DNA of 64,000 nucleotides from Methylomonas sp. (GTDB taxonomy: Bacteria; Pseudomonadota; Gammaproteobacteria; Methylococcales; Methylomonadaceae), in assembly GCF_023228165.1 (NCBI RefSeq), contig NZ_JALOBS010000008.1:108048-172047 (forward strand). The letters run 5' to 3'. Under the pieces are notes generated by a model that did no database searches, was not told where the DNA came from, and saw only the letters and a program-made list of their open reading frames with translations. Shown in pieces: positions 52,672 through 62,000 of the stretch (positions are counted from its first letter, which is position 1; each line of letters begins with the position of its first letter). The translations under genes were made by a program, and so were the position numbers.

Positions 52672-54342
52672 TCAGACGGTAACGCCGTTGGGGATTTCGC
52701 TGGGTTTCAGGCGTTGATAAGCGACCGGCCGGCTGGCGTTTGCCTGATCGATTTGTGTTTCTATCCGTTCCAACTCACTCTGGAATCGCTCGATGACCGC
52801 ATGCGCTTCGGGGTCGAAGCGGTTTAGGTCGTATTGGCCTATGCGGTTGACGCGAAAATTGGTTTGAAAAAACGTCCAGGTCTGCGACAGGGCGGCGCGA
52901 AACGCCGGTTGGATCTTGAATAAATCCGTTTCGGTCCACGGCGCCGCTTTTCCGTCGGGCGGCGGAATATAAGCCGCATACGGCATGTTCGGAACGAAGC
53001 CGGCGTATTCATATTGCTTGAAGTGAATGCAGGAATGATAGGCCGTGCAGAGAAAAATGAAGTGGCCTAGGGTTCCGGCCAATGCTTGCTTGGAGCCGAA
53101 TTCGTTCGGGAAACCCGGTATCCTGCCGCGGTCCTGAGCCGTGATGTCGTTCGCCCAGGCTTGTAGTTCACGGTCGCCGGACACATCCGCATCGCTTTGG
53201 TAATAGAGATCGACATAGTCTTTCGCAAAGACTTGAATGGCGTTCCACAACAGCATGCCGTCGTCGCGGAACGGGTAAAACAATTCCGGATTATCGACCT
53301 CACGCCTAGCGATGTCGTTCGGAAAGGCCGTGTCGGCGAAATTGAAGCTGGTCATGCCTTCGGCCATGCATTGGGTGGTGGCTTCATAGTCGCCTGCGAA
53401 CAATTCGCCAAAGCGGCCCGGCCGGCCTTTTCGGTCTCTTAGGAAAGTATGCTGGTGGTTGACGATCAAGGTGTATTGCAAATGCGGACGCAACAGCACA
53501 TACAGCGGGTGAGAACGGTACAATTGCCGATGGGAGGCCATGATGATTGCTTCCATGACGTAATGGATGCGGGTCGCGTGGGTATGTAGGATGTGGTGGT
53601 TGCCGTCGGCAATTTGCGCGAAGGTTTTGGCCGCCAGCCACAGTTCGCCGTCGTTGGGGGCATAAACCGGATTGTCCGGCCTGCCGTCTTGGTATAGCTG
53701 GATCGCGATCGGTTTCAGCATGCCATCGGCTTGCTGAAACAGGACCACGATCGGCGTCGTAACGTATTGTTTACGCCCTCCGTCTATGTTTCCCGGGTTC
53801 TGTTGCAACACTTGCAAAGCCGCATAATCCAGTAAATAAACCCGTTTTTGTTTGACGGCGGCCGTATAGTTTATTTCGTCAACCTGCTCCGCAAAAATTC
53901 GCTGAATCTCCTTCTTTGGCAGCGCTTCCGGTAGCGGTTGGCGGCTGGATACGGCCCGCAATGCGACCGGATTGACGCCGATGACGCGTTGTAGCCCGAA
54001 TTGCAGATCGTCTTGAAAACGGTCGATCAGGGTTTGGTTGGGTGGCGGGCTAAACGGGTAAAAAATGTAATCCCGGTAATTTCGCAGCGGCAGGCCCAAC
54101 AAATAGCGCAGGTATTGATATGCCAGGCACGGCAGGCTGGGGATCAATTGCGCCAGATTCGCAACCAGCCGGTATAGGTAGCGCAGCCTGGGTATTTCCC
54201 GCCAAGATAACTTACGCAGCACCGCGATGGTATCGGCATATTCATAGGCATATTCGTAGATGGCTTGCATGCGCTCCAGGTAAATGCGACGTTTTTCCCG
54301 TGTTGCTATGTTATCTTCTTGCTGTGGCAGTTTGTTTTTCAT
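52672..54342 (-). CDS. Lipoxygenase
   Basis: A bacterial lipoxygenase without the PLAT domain. Residues about 255-287 show the iron-ligand helix: His255 and His260 (HATRIH), then YVMEAIIMASHRQLYRSHPLYVLL, as in the family's H-x4-H. Third ligand His436 with His440 is in HSCIHFKQYEYAGFVPNMP. The chain ends PNGVTV, so the usual C-terminal Ile ligand is Val556. It would insert dioxygen into polyunsaturated fatty acids. Start: ATG 54342 is preceded by AAGGGGGGAGG, which reads as Lys-Gly-Gly-Gly in the longer frame, so the ATG at 54393 is less likely. No clear signal peptide. It is encoded 104 bases after the cyclooxygenase-like gene on the same strand. Confidence 0.9.
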   Translation of the reverse strand: MKNKLPQQEDNIATREKRRIYLERMQAIYEYAYEYADTIAVLRKLSWREIPRLRYLYRLVANLAQLIPSLPCLAYQYLRYLLGLPLRNYRDYIFYPFSPPPNQTLIDRFQDDLQFGLQRVIGVNPVALRAVSSRQPLPEALPKKEIQRIFAEQVDEINYTAAVKQKRVYLLDYAALQVLQQNPGNIDGGRKQYVTTPIVVLFQQADGMLKPIAIQLYQDGRPDNPVYAPNDGELWLAAKTFAQIADGNHHILHTHATRIHYVMEAIIMASHRQLYRSHPLYVLLRPHLQYTLIVNHQHTFLRDRKGRPGRFGELFAGDYEATTQCMAEGMTSFNFADTAFPNDIARREVDNPELFYPFRDDGMLLWNAIQVFAKDYVDLYYQSDADVSGDRELQAWANDITAQDRGRIPGFPNEFGSKQALAGTLGHFIFLCTAYHSCIHFKQYEYAGFVPNMPYAAYIPPPDGKAAPWTETDLFKIQPAFRAALSQTWTFFQTNFRVNRIGQYDLNRFDPEAHAVIERFQSELERIETQIDQANASRPVAYQRLKPSEIPNGVTV

Positions 54343-54446
54343 ACCTCCCCCCTTGTTGGTCGGTTTTTCGCCCGGCAACGATAAGCGATTCATGTTGTAC
54401 GCGGCGCCGGACTGCGGTTCGATTCAGGCTGCGACTGACATCCAAG

Positions 54447-56027
54447 TCACTCGATATATTGAAAGCTGGCAATGACATTGTCAGGATCTTTCACGTTGCG
54501 TTTAACGATATCGGCGAGGCCACCGGTTGCATCGATGACGGAAAGTCCGACTTTGGAGAACGTGTTTTGGTTTTGGATATGGACCGACATCAGCGGATTG
54601 GTTAGTGCGTGGGTGAAGGCGTCGTAGCCCACCATTCTGGCCATCAGCCGTCCCAACATGAAACTCGCATCCGGTTTCTCCGCAAATATGCCGACATGCC
54701 ATTCCAGGTCGTCGATATTGCCGTTATAAAGTTGCTTCAATTCCTGTTGCAGATCAGTGTCATCGGTCAACTCCTCGAAGCTATTTAAACGGGGCATGCT
54801 GAAGGCTTCCCGATAGTCGTTGAAGGAGCGGAGCTTGGCCTGGCGTGCCATGTCGACGGTGCGTGCCATCACGCTGCGTTTGTCATCGCCGAGCGGAAAC
54901 GGCTCGAAGAAGAAACGGTGGGTGTTGTGAAGGCCGATCCGCCCAGCTTTTTGCTTGGACGCCGCCGTGATCAAAGGGCCAAGCCCATATTCGGTCACCA
55001 AGGGCGGATTACTGCGAAATTCATCCAGCGCGTAACGTTTATCGCCAACCGCAAAATGTTCAGGCACCAAGGAGTGCCAGCGGTAAAGCAGGTTGAATTC
55101 CAACGCGATCCAATTGGTTCGATACCAATTCTGTTTTTCCGCCATACCCGGCGTCGGGTCCAGCGTAAATCCAATACCGGAAAACTGTCTGATGTAGTCT
55201 TGTAACACCACTTTTATCAGCAGGACTATCATGGTGTTTCTGGCGGTTTGGAACAAACGTTCGTCGTCCCATTCCGGGTAGGCCGCCGTCAGCAAATCGC
55301 ATATCCGGTTGTGCTCGCGCAGCATGATGGTGTTCAAAATCGAATAGCCGATCGCCGAATTACCATGTTCCAAGCCGACCGCGAACATGCGTTTCAGGCG
55401 TTCTTCCGGCACGTCGTTGAAGATAAATTCCAAGGCATAACGCGGGTGCAGATTCTCGAATGCCGGTTCGGCGAACACCCAATTCTCGCGCGTGGTTTTC
55501 TCGACATCAAATAAATAGGGCGGATAAACTTCGCCGTCGATGAGCTGATACTTCAACTTGCCGCCTTCCTTCAAGCGCAGAATGTCGGTCAGCTCTTCGC
55601 GCAGGCCATAAATCTGACACAGGTCGATTTCGTGATTGGAAGTGTTTTTGCGGCGATCGAGCAGATTAGTCCTCAGAAAACTATCGGTGAACCATTGCGC
55701 GAAAAAAGCAAACAGCAGACTGGTGTTGCTCGAGGGTATTTCTATATTCTCTTTTCTACGCCACAGATCGACCACCTTGTCCGCACTGGGTAGATTATCG
55801 TTAGGCTCGGCTTCGGGAAGATGTCGCCCGGTAAAGCGCCTATCCGTTAAGGATTGCCATGTCGTGTAGGATGAGGCCATGGAAAACGGACGCGGCCTCG
55901 GCGGAGCGGAATATGCGATCTTATTGATGTAGAAATCGCTGATCAATCGCCGGACCCAGGTGATCCGCGATATAAATCCTATTATCCCCGGAAAGCGGAT
56001 TAAAAGACCGAATAAGAAGTCACTCAT
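54447..56027 (-). CDS. Cyclooxygenase-like heme fatty-acid dioxygenase
   Basis: The 526-residue protein belongs to the animal-type heme peroxidase superfamily. Family landmarks: SLLFAFFAQWFTDSF (about 103-117), IMLREHNRICDLL (234-246) and EFNLLYRWHSLVPE (310-323). The last contains Tyr315 and proximal His318, aligned with Tyr385 and His388 of mammalian cyclooxygenase. The first aligns with the distal site AQHFTH; here Gln111 is kept but the two His positions are Trp112 and Asp115. Dioxygenase chemistry through the tyrosyl radical is plausible, peroxidase activity doubtful. A hydrophobic N-terminus (about 4-22) may act as membrane anchor. GGAGG precedes the ATG. It forms an operon with the lipoxygenase gene. 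Confidence 0.88.
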   Translation of the reverse strand: MSDFLFGLLIRFPGIIGFISRITWVRRLISDFYINKIAYSAPPRPRPFSMASSYTTWQSLTDRRFTGRHLPEAEPNDNLPSADKVVDLWRRKENIEIPSSNTSLLFAFFAQWFTDSFLRTNLLDRRKNTSNHEIDLCQIYGLREELTDILRLKEGGKLKYQLIDGEVYPPYLFDVEKTTRENWVFAEPAFENLHPRYALEFIFNDVPEERLKRMFAVGLEHGNSAIGYSILNTIMLREHNRICDLLTAAYPEWDDERLFQTARNTMIVLLIKVVLQDYIRQFSGIGFTLDPTPGMAEKQNWYRTNWIALEFNLLYRWHSLVPEHFAVGDKRYALDEFRSNPPLVTEYGLGPLITAASKQKAGRIGLHNTHRFFFEPFPLGDDKRSVMARTVDMARQAKLRSFNDYREAFSMPRLNSFEELTDDTDLQQELKQLYNGNIDDLEWHVGIFAEKPDASFMLGRLMARMVGYDAFTHALTNPLMSVHIQNQNTFSKVGLSVIDATGGLADIVKRNVKDPDNVIASFQYIE

Positions 56028-56801
56028 GATTTCACCTCCGCTATTTTGCAGAATGCATGGTTACTTTCCGTGAAGGATAAGTGAATCCATAGATGAAAGG
56101 CATCCAAAAACCGGACGCCAATGTTACGAAGCATTCGACAGCGTTTTATTATAGACGCATTCGCGAGCCTTCACGGCGGCGGTTGTGCAATCCAAAATCA
56201 GGAAGTGGAAACGAATCGCCTAACCGCCATTAGCCATTACTGTATTCGAAAATCGAGCAGAATACTTACAGGTCAATAACTTACGAACGGAAAGTATCAA
56301 TCGCACATCGATTTGTCAATGCTTAAATATCTGCAAACATGAAAGTATTTTTCATTTTTAAGATAATCAATTTAGCTGATCCCCTGCGCGAGTAGTAGAC
56401 AGCCGACAACCAGCGACTTTCAAAGCCCGGTAGAATTTGAAGCCAACTTTAAACAAACACTTGCTTGTTGATCCGGTCGCTATTCCGGCGCGGATCAAAA
56501 CCGATAGCCAAAAATTTGCCTCGGCGGCGCATTTGTCCGTTCCCGTCAGCCGCACATGCACGAAATATATCCAAGCGCCCTACGATTAATGTTGCCTAAA
56601 ACCGAAAAGGTGTTAACAAGAATACCCAGAAATAGATCGGAAAGGTCGGTATGCAAGGCAAAAGCTAGCCCGGCTTTCACCACGCTAAAAGAATAACCTA
56701 GGAAACGTAGAGTACTTGTGCAACACTTCTCACCCGGACTACGCTTCATCGACGATAATCGGCGCGCATTAGGGCGAACGTTACAACCTTGAGGAGGCAA
56801 A
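56028..56801. other. Intergenic region before the oxylipin-type operon
   Basis: About 770 bases without a credible gene; short ORFs here lack family features. It holds the promoter candidate of the cyclooxygenase-like gene on the minus strand at 56291-56319 and, at the right end, the GAGGAGG ribosome site of the retropepsin gene. The long leader (about 260 bases) could carry regulation; I see no riboswitch-like fold. Confidence 0.45.
56291..56319 (-). promoter_or_regulatory. Sigma-70-type promoter candidate for the dioxygenase operon
   Basis: On the minus strand TTGACA (56314-56319) and TACTTT (56291-56296) are 17 bases apart. It would start transcription about 255 bases before the cyclooxygenase-like gene. 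The -35 is perfect, the -10 moderate. Confidence 0.4.
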
Positions 56802-57599
56802 ATGGGCATACAGGATCGAGACTATTACTGGGAAAGGCATAAGGAAGCGGCTAAATCAAACAACGGCGACTTCGATGGGTTGCTCAATCGAAAGCCAAGC
56901 CGTTATCAGAAACCCGCCAAAAAGAGTTCCGGTAACCTTAGGTACCTTTTGACGCCGGCGCTGATGTTATTCGGGCTATGGCATGGTGCGGACAGACTCT
57001 TAAAGTTCAAAGCCACTCAACAGCCGGCCTTACCCACCATTGCAATTCCGGCTGTACCCGAAACCATTCAGGCAATTTCCGGGGGCATCGAAATAAAAGC
57101 GGATCGGCAAGGGCACTTCCGAGGTACGGTGATAATCAATAACGTACCCATGCCATTTTTGATCGATACCGGCGCTACTATAACCTCAATCCCCGCCAAT
57201 TTAGCCTATGCCGCTCGGCTACCTATTGGTGCGCAGATCAACTCGAACACAGCAGGTGGCAAGGTAATTGACCGACTCACCCAAATAAACAGTCTGAAAA
57301 TCGGCAATGCGGAAATCAGGAACCTTGATGCAGCCATCAACCAACATCTGGACGAGGTTTTGATCGGCATGAATACCTTAAAGTATTTCAACATGAGCCA
57401 AAGCGGCAATACCCTGACGCTGGTTGCCAACGGTTCAACGCCACAACAAATCGTGCCAGCCCCTACCCCAAGCAGAGCAAATACAATGACAGCAGAACAA
57501 CCGCTTATACAACCTACGCTCAAGCGGCCAACGACGATCAAAAAAACGGTGACTTGTGATGCCAAGCAAGTTTGCACCACAAAATACAGTGACCGTTAG
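56802..57599 (+). CDS. Membrane-anchored retropepsin-like aspartic protease
   Basis: A short charged N-terminus (DRDYYWERHKE) and one membrane helix (about 46-62) lead to a retropepsin-like domain (about 95-210). The catalytic motif is DTG with Asp122 (FLIDTGATITSIP), followed by GGKVIDRL and VLIGMNTLKYFNM, the family's conserved second half. Such bacterial clan AA proteases form dimers and cut proteins in the periplasm; the target here is unknown. A polar Thr/Pro-rich tail follows. GAGGAGG lies six bases before the ATG. The zinc-ribbon gene starts two bases after its stop. Confidence 0.85.
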   Translation: MGIQDRDYYWERHKEAAKSNNGDFDGLLNRKPSRYQKPAKKSSGNLRYLLTPALMLFGLWHGADRLLKFKATQQPALPTIAIPAVPETIQAISGGIEIKADRQGHFRGTVIINNVPMPFLIDTGATITSIPANLAYAARLPIGAQINSNTAGGKVIDRLTQINSLKIGNAEIRNLDAAINQHLDEVLIGMNTLKYFNMSQSGNTLTLVANGSTPQQIVPAPTPSRANTMTAEQPLIQPTLKRPTTIKKTVTCDAKQVCTTKYSDR

Positions 57600-57601
57600 C
57601 A

Positions 57602-57811
57602 ATGGCTAAGCAATTTTCATTCGAAGCCGAAAAGCTTTGGCGAGCCATTTCCAAATCACATCAAGCAGCGATCTTAAGTTCTACCTGGTGTGCTCAATGC
57701 AGCGACCGCACGACTATCGTCGATTATACTGTGGAAATGTTAGGCAATAGCTTGGTTCTAATTGGAAAATGCCAAGCATGTAATGGAGAAGTCAGGCGAG
57801 TTGTTGATTGA
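57602..57811 (+). CDS. Small zinc-ribbon protein
   Basis: A 69-residue protein of unknown function. It has two Cys-x-x-Cys pairs about 28 residues apart (CAQCSDRT and CQACNGEV), consistent with a zinc ribbon, and an N-terminal helix (FSFEAEKLWRAI). The start is only two bases after the retropepsin stop, so it is co-translated or co-transcribed with it and might be a partner or regulator. Cytoplasmic by sequence. Confidence 0.6.
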   Translation: MAKQFSFEAEKLWRAISKSHQAAILSSTWCAQCSDRTTIVDYTVEMLGNSLVLIGKCQACNGEVRRVVD

Positions 57812-57868
57812 CGCTTTAACGATCCTGACGCGTCATTCGGCGCTTTACAACAAACGGCGGCTACCCTT

Positions 57869-58726
57869 CTAGCCCTTACCGGCCGCAATTCGATCCGCGA
57901 TAAATTTTTTCATCGTCCTAATTTGCTGATCCGTGAAGGTCTTTTTCCCAAGAAAGCCAGGAAAGTTCCGGCGATAAGCCTGGAGCCGCAACGTGCTATT
58001 GGGAAACGCAACTTTCTCGCCAGGGTAGATCCAATTTGGATTGTTAGCGCGGCGACCTATGACACCACCTTTCTTGGGATCACGAATGAAGCCCGGTTCC
58101 TTGTTTGGTGGAAAGTCCCAAACTTCGTTATAGGTAAGGCTAGTCGCACCAAGACGACAGGGATCCAACGTCCCACGAATGAAACGCTGAACCAACCCCG
58201 ACAACGTATCGCCACGCACCACGACATACTCGAAAAACGGGGTCACGCGAGTACTGCCTCCCGGTAGCGAAAGAGCATCCCACATATAGTTATTCAGATC
58301 GGTTGTGTGCCCTCCATCGTCATAACCGCCTGTATCCAAGCCCAGCATGTGAGCGGTTTCATGCGCTGTAGTATTGGCAATTAGTGAACCAAGACTCGCT
58401 TCTGTTTCGGGAAATGCGGCTTCGCATAACTGATTACCCATCTGCAGTCGCATGGCCTTCATACCACCGACATACACGGTCGCATCGCCGCTCAGGATGA
58501 CGTCATTCATCGAGGGACGAGAGCTTTCTCCGTAAACAGGGTGAGGCGGAACCTCTCGCGTGAACTTCACGAGTAAATCATGACCCGATTTTTTTCCGGA
58601 AAAATCGAGATCGACATCGAAGTCTTTGAAAGCGCCAACGATTGTCCTCTTCACGTTATCTTGAAGTTTTTTGGGAACGCACGCCTCGAAACAATTGAAT
58701 TCAATTAGATACTTTTGACCCGCCAT
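57869..58726 (-). CDS. LysM protein with HExxH metalloprotease-like domain
   Basis: The N-terminal domain (about 1-160) contains a zinc-protease motif HETAHMLGLD (His122, Glu123, His126, then Asp131 instead of the third His spacing of standard metzincins) and a Met-turn-like NNYMW (about 145-149). A LysM domain follows (about 166-242; YVVVRGDTLSGLVQRFI, WIYPGEKVAFP), which binds peptidoglycan-type glycans. There is no signal peptide, so export may use a non-Sec route, or the protein may be injected or released by lysis. GGAGGTTGAT precedes the ATG. The substrate is unknown; a cell-wall or host protein is possible. Confidence 0.72.
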   Translation of the reverse strand: MAGQKYLIEFNCFEACVPKKLQDNVKRTIVGAFKDFDVDLDFSGKKSGHDLLVKFTREVPPHPVYGESSRPSMNDVILSGDATVYVGGMKAMRLQMGNQLCEAAFPETEASLGSLIANTTAHETAHMLGLDTGGYDDGGHTTDLNNYMWDALSLPGGSTRVTPFFEYVVVRGDTLSGLVQRFIRGTLDPCRLGATSLTYNEVWDFPPNKEPGFIRDPKKGGVIGRRANNPNWIYPGEKVAFPNSTLRLQAYRRNFPGFLGKKTFTDQQIRTMKKFIADRIAAGKG

Positions 58727-59062
58727 ATCAACCTCCGCGCACGCGTGATTAGCACGCAGGAAAAACCGTTAGGTATCATATTCCCCTAACGTAAAAGTTG
58801 CAGGTGTTTTTACGCTAACCAACAAATTTAAAAGACGACTTATTATTAAAGTGCTTAGAAAATCCTGCTGCTGTTTGCCTTAGCGTCATCCGCCTTTGCC
58901 ATAAGTGATGTAAAGCTTTGGCCGGAAGACAATCTCTGGAATTTCTGCACGCCGTTTTGCAGGCAAACAGATTGGGCATTATTTTCCCAGCTGCGCGTAA
59001 AGCTATTCGGGGTTCTAAGCCCAAAACCGCGTAATTTTTCCATTTCTAGTTAAATCAATAAC
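58727..59062. other. Gap between the LysM metalloprotease gene and the transposase
   Basis: No gene with coding character is visible; short ORFs overlap in two frames. It contains a small hairpin (GTTAGG/CCTAAC at about 58769-58791) and, at the right side, a candidate Tn3-type terminal repeat. The left part presumably carries the promoter of the LysM gene. Confidence 0.45.
59009..59046. repeat. Candidate terminal inverted repeat of the Tn3-family element
   Basis: The stretch begins GGGGTTCTAAGCCCAAAACC, and Tn3-family ends characteristically begin GGGG and are about 38 bases. It lies just beyond the tnpA stop, where the left end of such transposons sits. I find no matching right end inside the window, so the call is unproven. 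Confidence 0.45.
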
Positions 59063-62000
59063 TTAATCAAATTTTATATCGGCCAGCATCGCTTCGAAGT
59101 TAATTGGGTTGTGGTTGTTCTTAAAGTCATAATGACCCAAAAAATGGATATGTTGCCAAGCCACAGGAGAAATTTTCTGGAGTTGAGCAATCACTTTCTC
59201 GTTTCCGGCAGCTTTATACTTATCGACCAGCAGCGATAATATGATCGAGTTATAGGCAATAACGACATTGGCGATTAGCCTGCCGCACTGATTGGTGATG
59301 GCGGCTTCCAGATCCGTTCTGCCGATCAATTGCTTTTTGCCGCTGACTTGGGAGGTATATGAACGTAATTGGTGGTAGGCTTCAATACGGTTTTGCGAAC
59401 GATGTACATCACGCTCTATCTGAGGATCACGCAAATACTTTAAGGTGTAAATGCTGCGCACCAATTTGTCGAACTCAAAAATGGCCTTCCGTGTGCGATT
59501 TTGTGCGGGTAATGCGCACAGTTTTCTAATCAATGTACTCTGGGTCATTTCCTTAAGGCCCAGTGTAGCGATGATTTGATCGATATGGGCTTGATCGGAT
59601 TCAATCACAGAACGGTTAATCTGTCCGGCGGGCTTAATCAAAAATTTGTGGTAGTTTGCAATATCACCGGCACAATAGAGGTGTTTCAGCTGATTTTGAA
59701 GACTAACGAATCGGGGCATCTGCTTCATGCCGAACCAATGCAAAATAGCGAAATTGGCTTTATTAATGCTGTGCATGTCGCCGGTAATGGCTGTCGGCAT
59801 GATATTCGAGGTATTGTTGTAGCAAATATCGAATAAAAAATTGCTTTCATGTTCATGCGAACCGATTAATTCAGTTTGCAACGCGATATGATTGGCGAGC
59901 AGGGTATAAGCGGCAACGCCTTTCCCCCGCCTAAAGTGTTTTTTAGAATGTCGCGCTTTGAGGGTGGGCGTTCCCATTTCAAGATGTTGCCCATCGACAC
60001 TGCCATAGAGTTGTTCCAGCCCGAATGAATAATAGGGAAAGATACTTAACTCCGCAATGAAATTGCTGATCCGATCATTACTGGCTTTCAATGTGGAGAG
60101 TCGTAAATATTGCTGATAGGTGGCATCCAGGACGTGATACGGTATATCGCTGATCTCGGCCATGCTCAGGTTGCCGTGGTTCAGCGCCTGAGCAATAATG
60201 ACTGCCATTAAACTGTCCCCATCGGCCACTTTTTTGGCATAGCGCGGTTGTAACGGCGTTAGCGCCGAGAGAAACTGGCACTGGTCATTAACAAATCGGA
60301 AAATATCGGCGATACCATGCGCTTGAAGTTTGGCATAGAATCCCACCTTTAAAGCCTCATCTTTGTTGACCTTAGGCTTTTTCCGCCAAGTCAAATGCTT
60401 GCGAGCCGCGTCATATTCCAGATGCTTTAGTTTACCTTGCCGTAACTCGCGGTCGAAAGGTTTCCACTGCTGACCAAGTTCGGCGTACAACGCGTCAATT
60501 GATTCAACCAACGGTTGACGCAACCAGGGGATGTCCAGCTTCTTCAGAACATCGGCTTGCTGTTCCATCGAAACCAGATCGTCACTAAAGCGGCGATTCA
60601 CAACGCTATCATTCAGATACAGTTCGTTTATGTCGAAGCGTTTTCTGATTTGCCGATAAATCCAGAATTCGTATCGGTCGCCACGAATACCGGTGGCGTT
60701 CCCTTCTTCATCCAATATCAGCAAATGGGGACGCAGGCGATTTGGTATCGTGTCGGCTGGAATTTCGCTAACTGGCCGTTGCGCTAAGGTTTGTTGGCGG
60801 GAAAAAACGGTCTTCATCCAGTTCAACGCCATCAGCCACGGGTTCTGGGGGTCGGTACTGGAAAAATCGGTGGCCATGGCCAACGGACGCAAATTTTTCT
60901 TGCAACGCGCAGCAACTTTATCGACGGCCTCCCAGCGAAAAGCCATTTGACTGGGTGATTTTTCGCATAAGCGTTGCCCCGCAGTGATGAGGGAGTCCTT
61001 CGGCATGATGTTGAAGGCCTGATCGCGTACTGTCCCGAATAAGGTAGCGTCGTCAATTGCCTCATCAACGTACAATAAAATCAAACGACCTACTTGTGGC
61101 GACTCCTGTTGTTTACTGGATAAGGATTGATTAAACAGCTGCTTTGACTCGCTCTTGGTTTCTTCTTCCAGTTTTTTAAGCTGGTAACAAAAACTGCTGA
61201 CCAGGTTATCACTCAGTTGCCGGTAACGTTGCCAAGCGTAGCACAACAGGTACAAATAGGTTTGCCCAGGCTTCAATCGCCTTAAGTCATAGATGCTGTA
61301 AAAATTGGCGAGACTGGCGTAGTAATTTTTATTTTGCTGCGAAATTTCGAGTTTTGGCAGGAGTGTCTTCGCTATCTGGTGCAAAGGCTCCAGCGTTGCC
61401 CGCTTCTGGCGTTCTACCACCATCATTTGGTAGCTGAAGTTCTTGGTATCTTGCTTGATGGCTGCCAATCCAGATAAGGTGTCTTCGCGAACGAGTAGTT
61501 TTTTAAGCTCGGTCCGTGCGGATTCATCTACGATTTCGTCGATCAATTGCTCCAAACGGTTGCGCTCGGAAGTCAAGGCATCACCAATGATCGTTTGTAG
61601 GGTTGTATACCCTGGGCGCACAATTTTCTGATTGTTTAAAAAGACAATCAATTCGGTCAGGATAAATGTCGGTGTAGCATCTTGCCTCGCCAGTTCAGTG
61701 GCTTTATCCAATAGCGATGTCACATCGCTTTCTAACCAGAGCCGATAACCCAATAAATCCACAATCTCGTTGCGTTGCAGATAATATTCTTTAGAGGGTA
61801 ATGGGCGTTCCGCCAATGCCATCCCTTGAAAATACCGTTCCATGACAAAAGTAATGTCTTCCCGAGGTACGTCTTGTAACGTAAACTGAAAAAAACTGTG
61901 CTTCGCTTTGAAATATCCGATCTGTAAAAGGCAATAGACCTGTGCACGTAGGCCGTTACGCCCAAATACAATGGCATGTTCTTTCTCAGTCATTTCGAAG

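Noticed and set aside
56367..56809. Two short minus-strand ORFs in the long intergenic region
   Set aside because: They are low-complexity and overlap the retropepsin ribosome site; no coding evidence.
58855..59043. Minus-strand ORF of 62 codons beginning at a position overlapping the transposon end
   Set aside because: It runs through the candidate terminal repeat, has no ribosome site and competes with an overlapping ORF in another frame. Likely chance.
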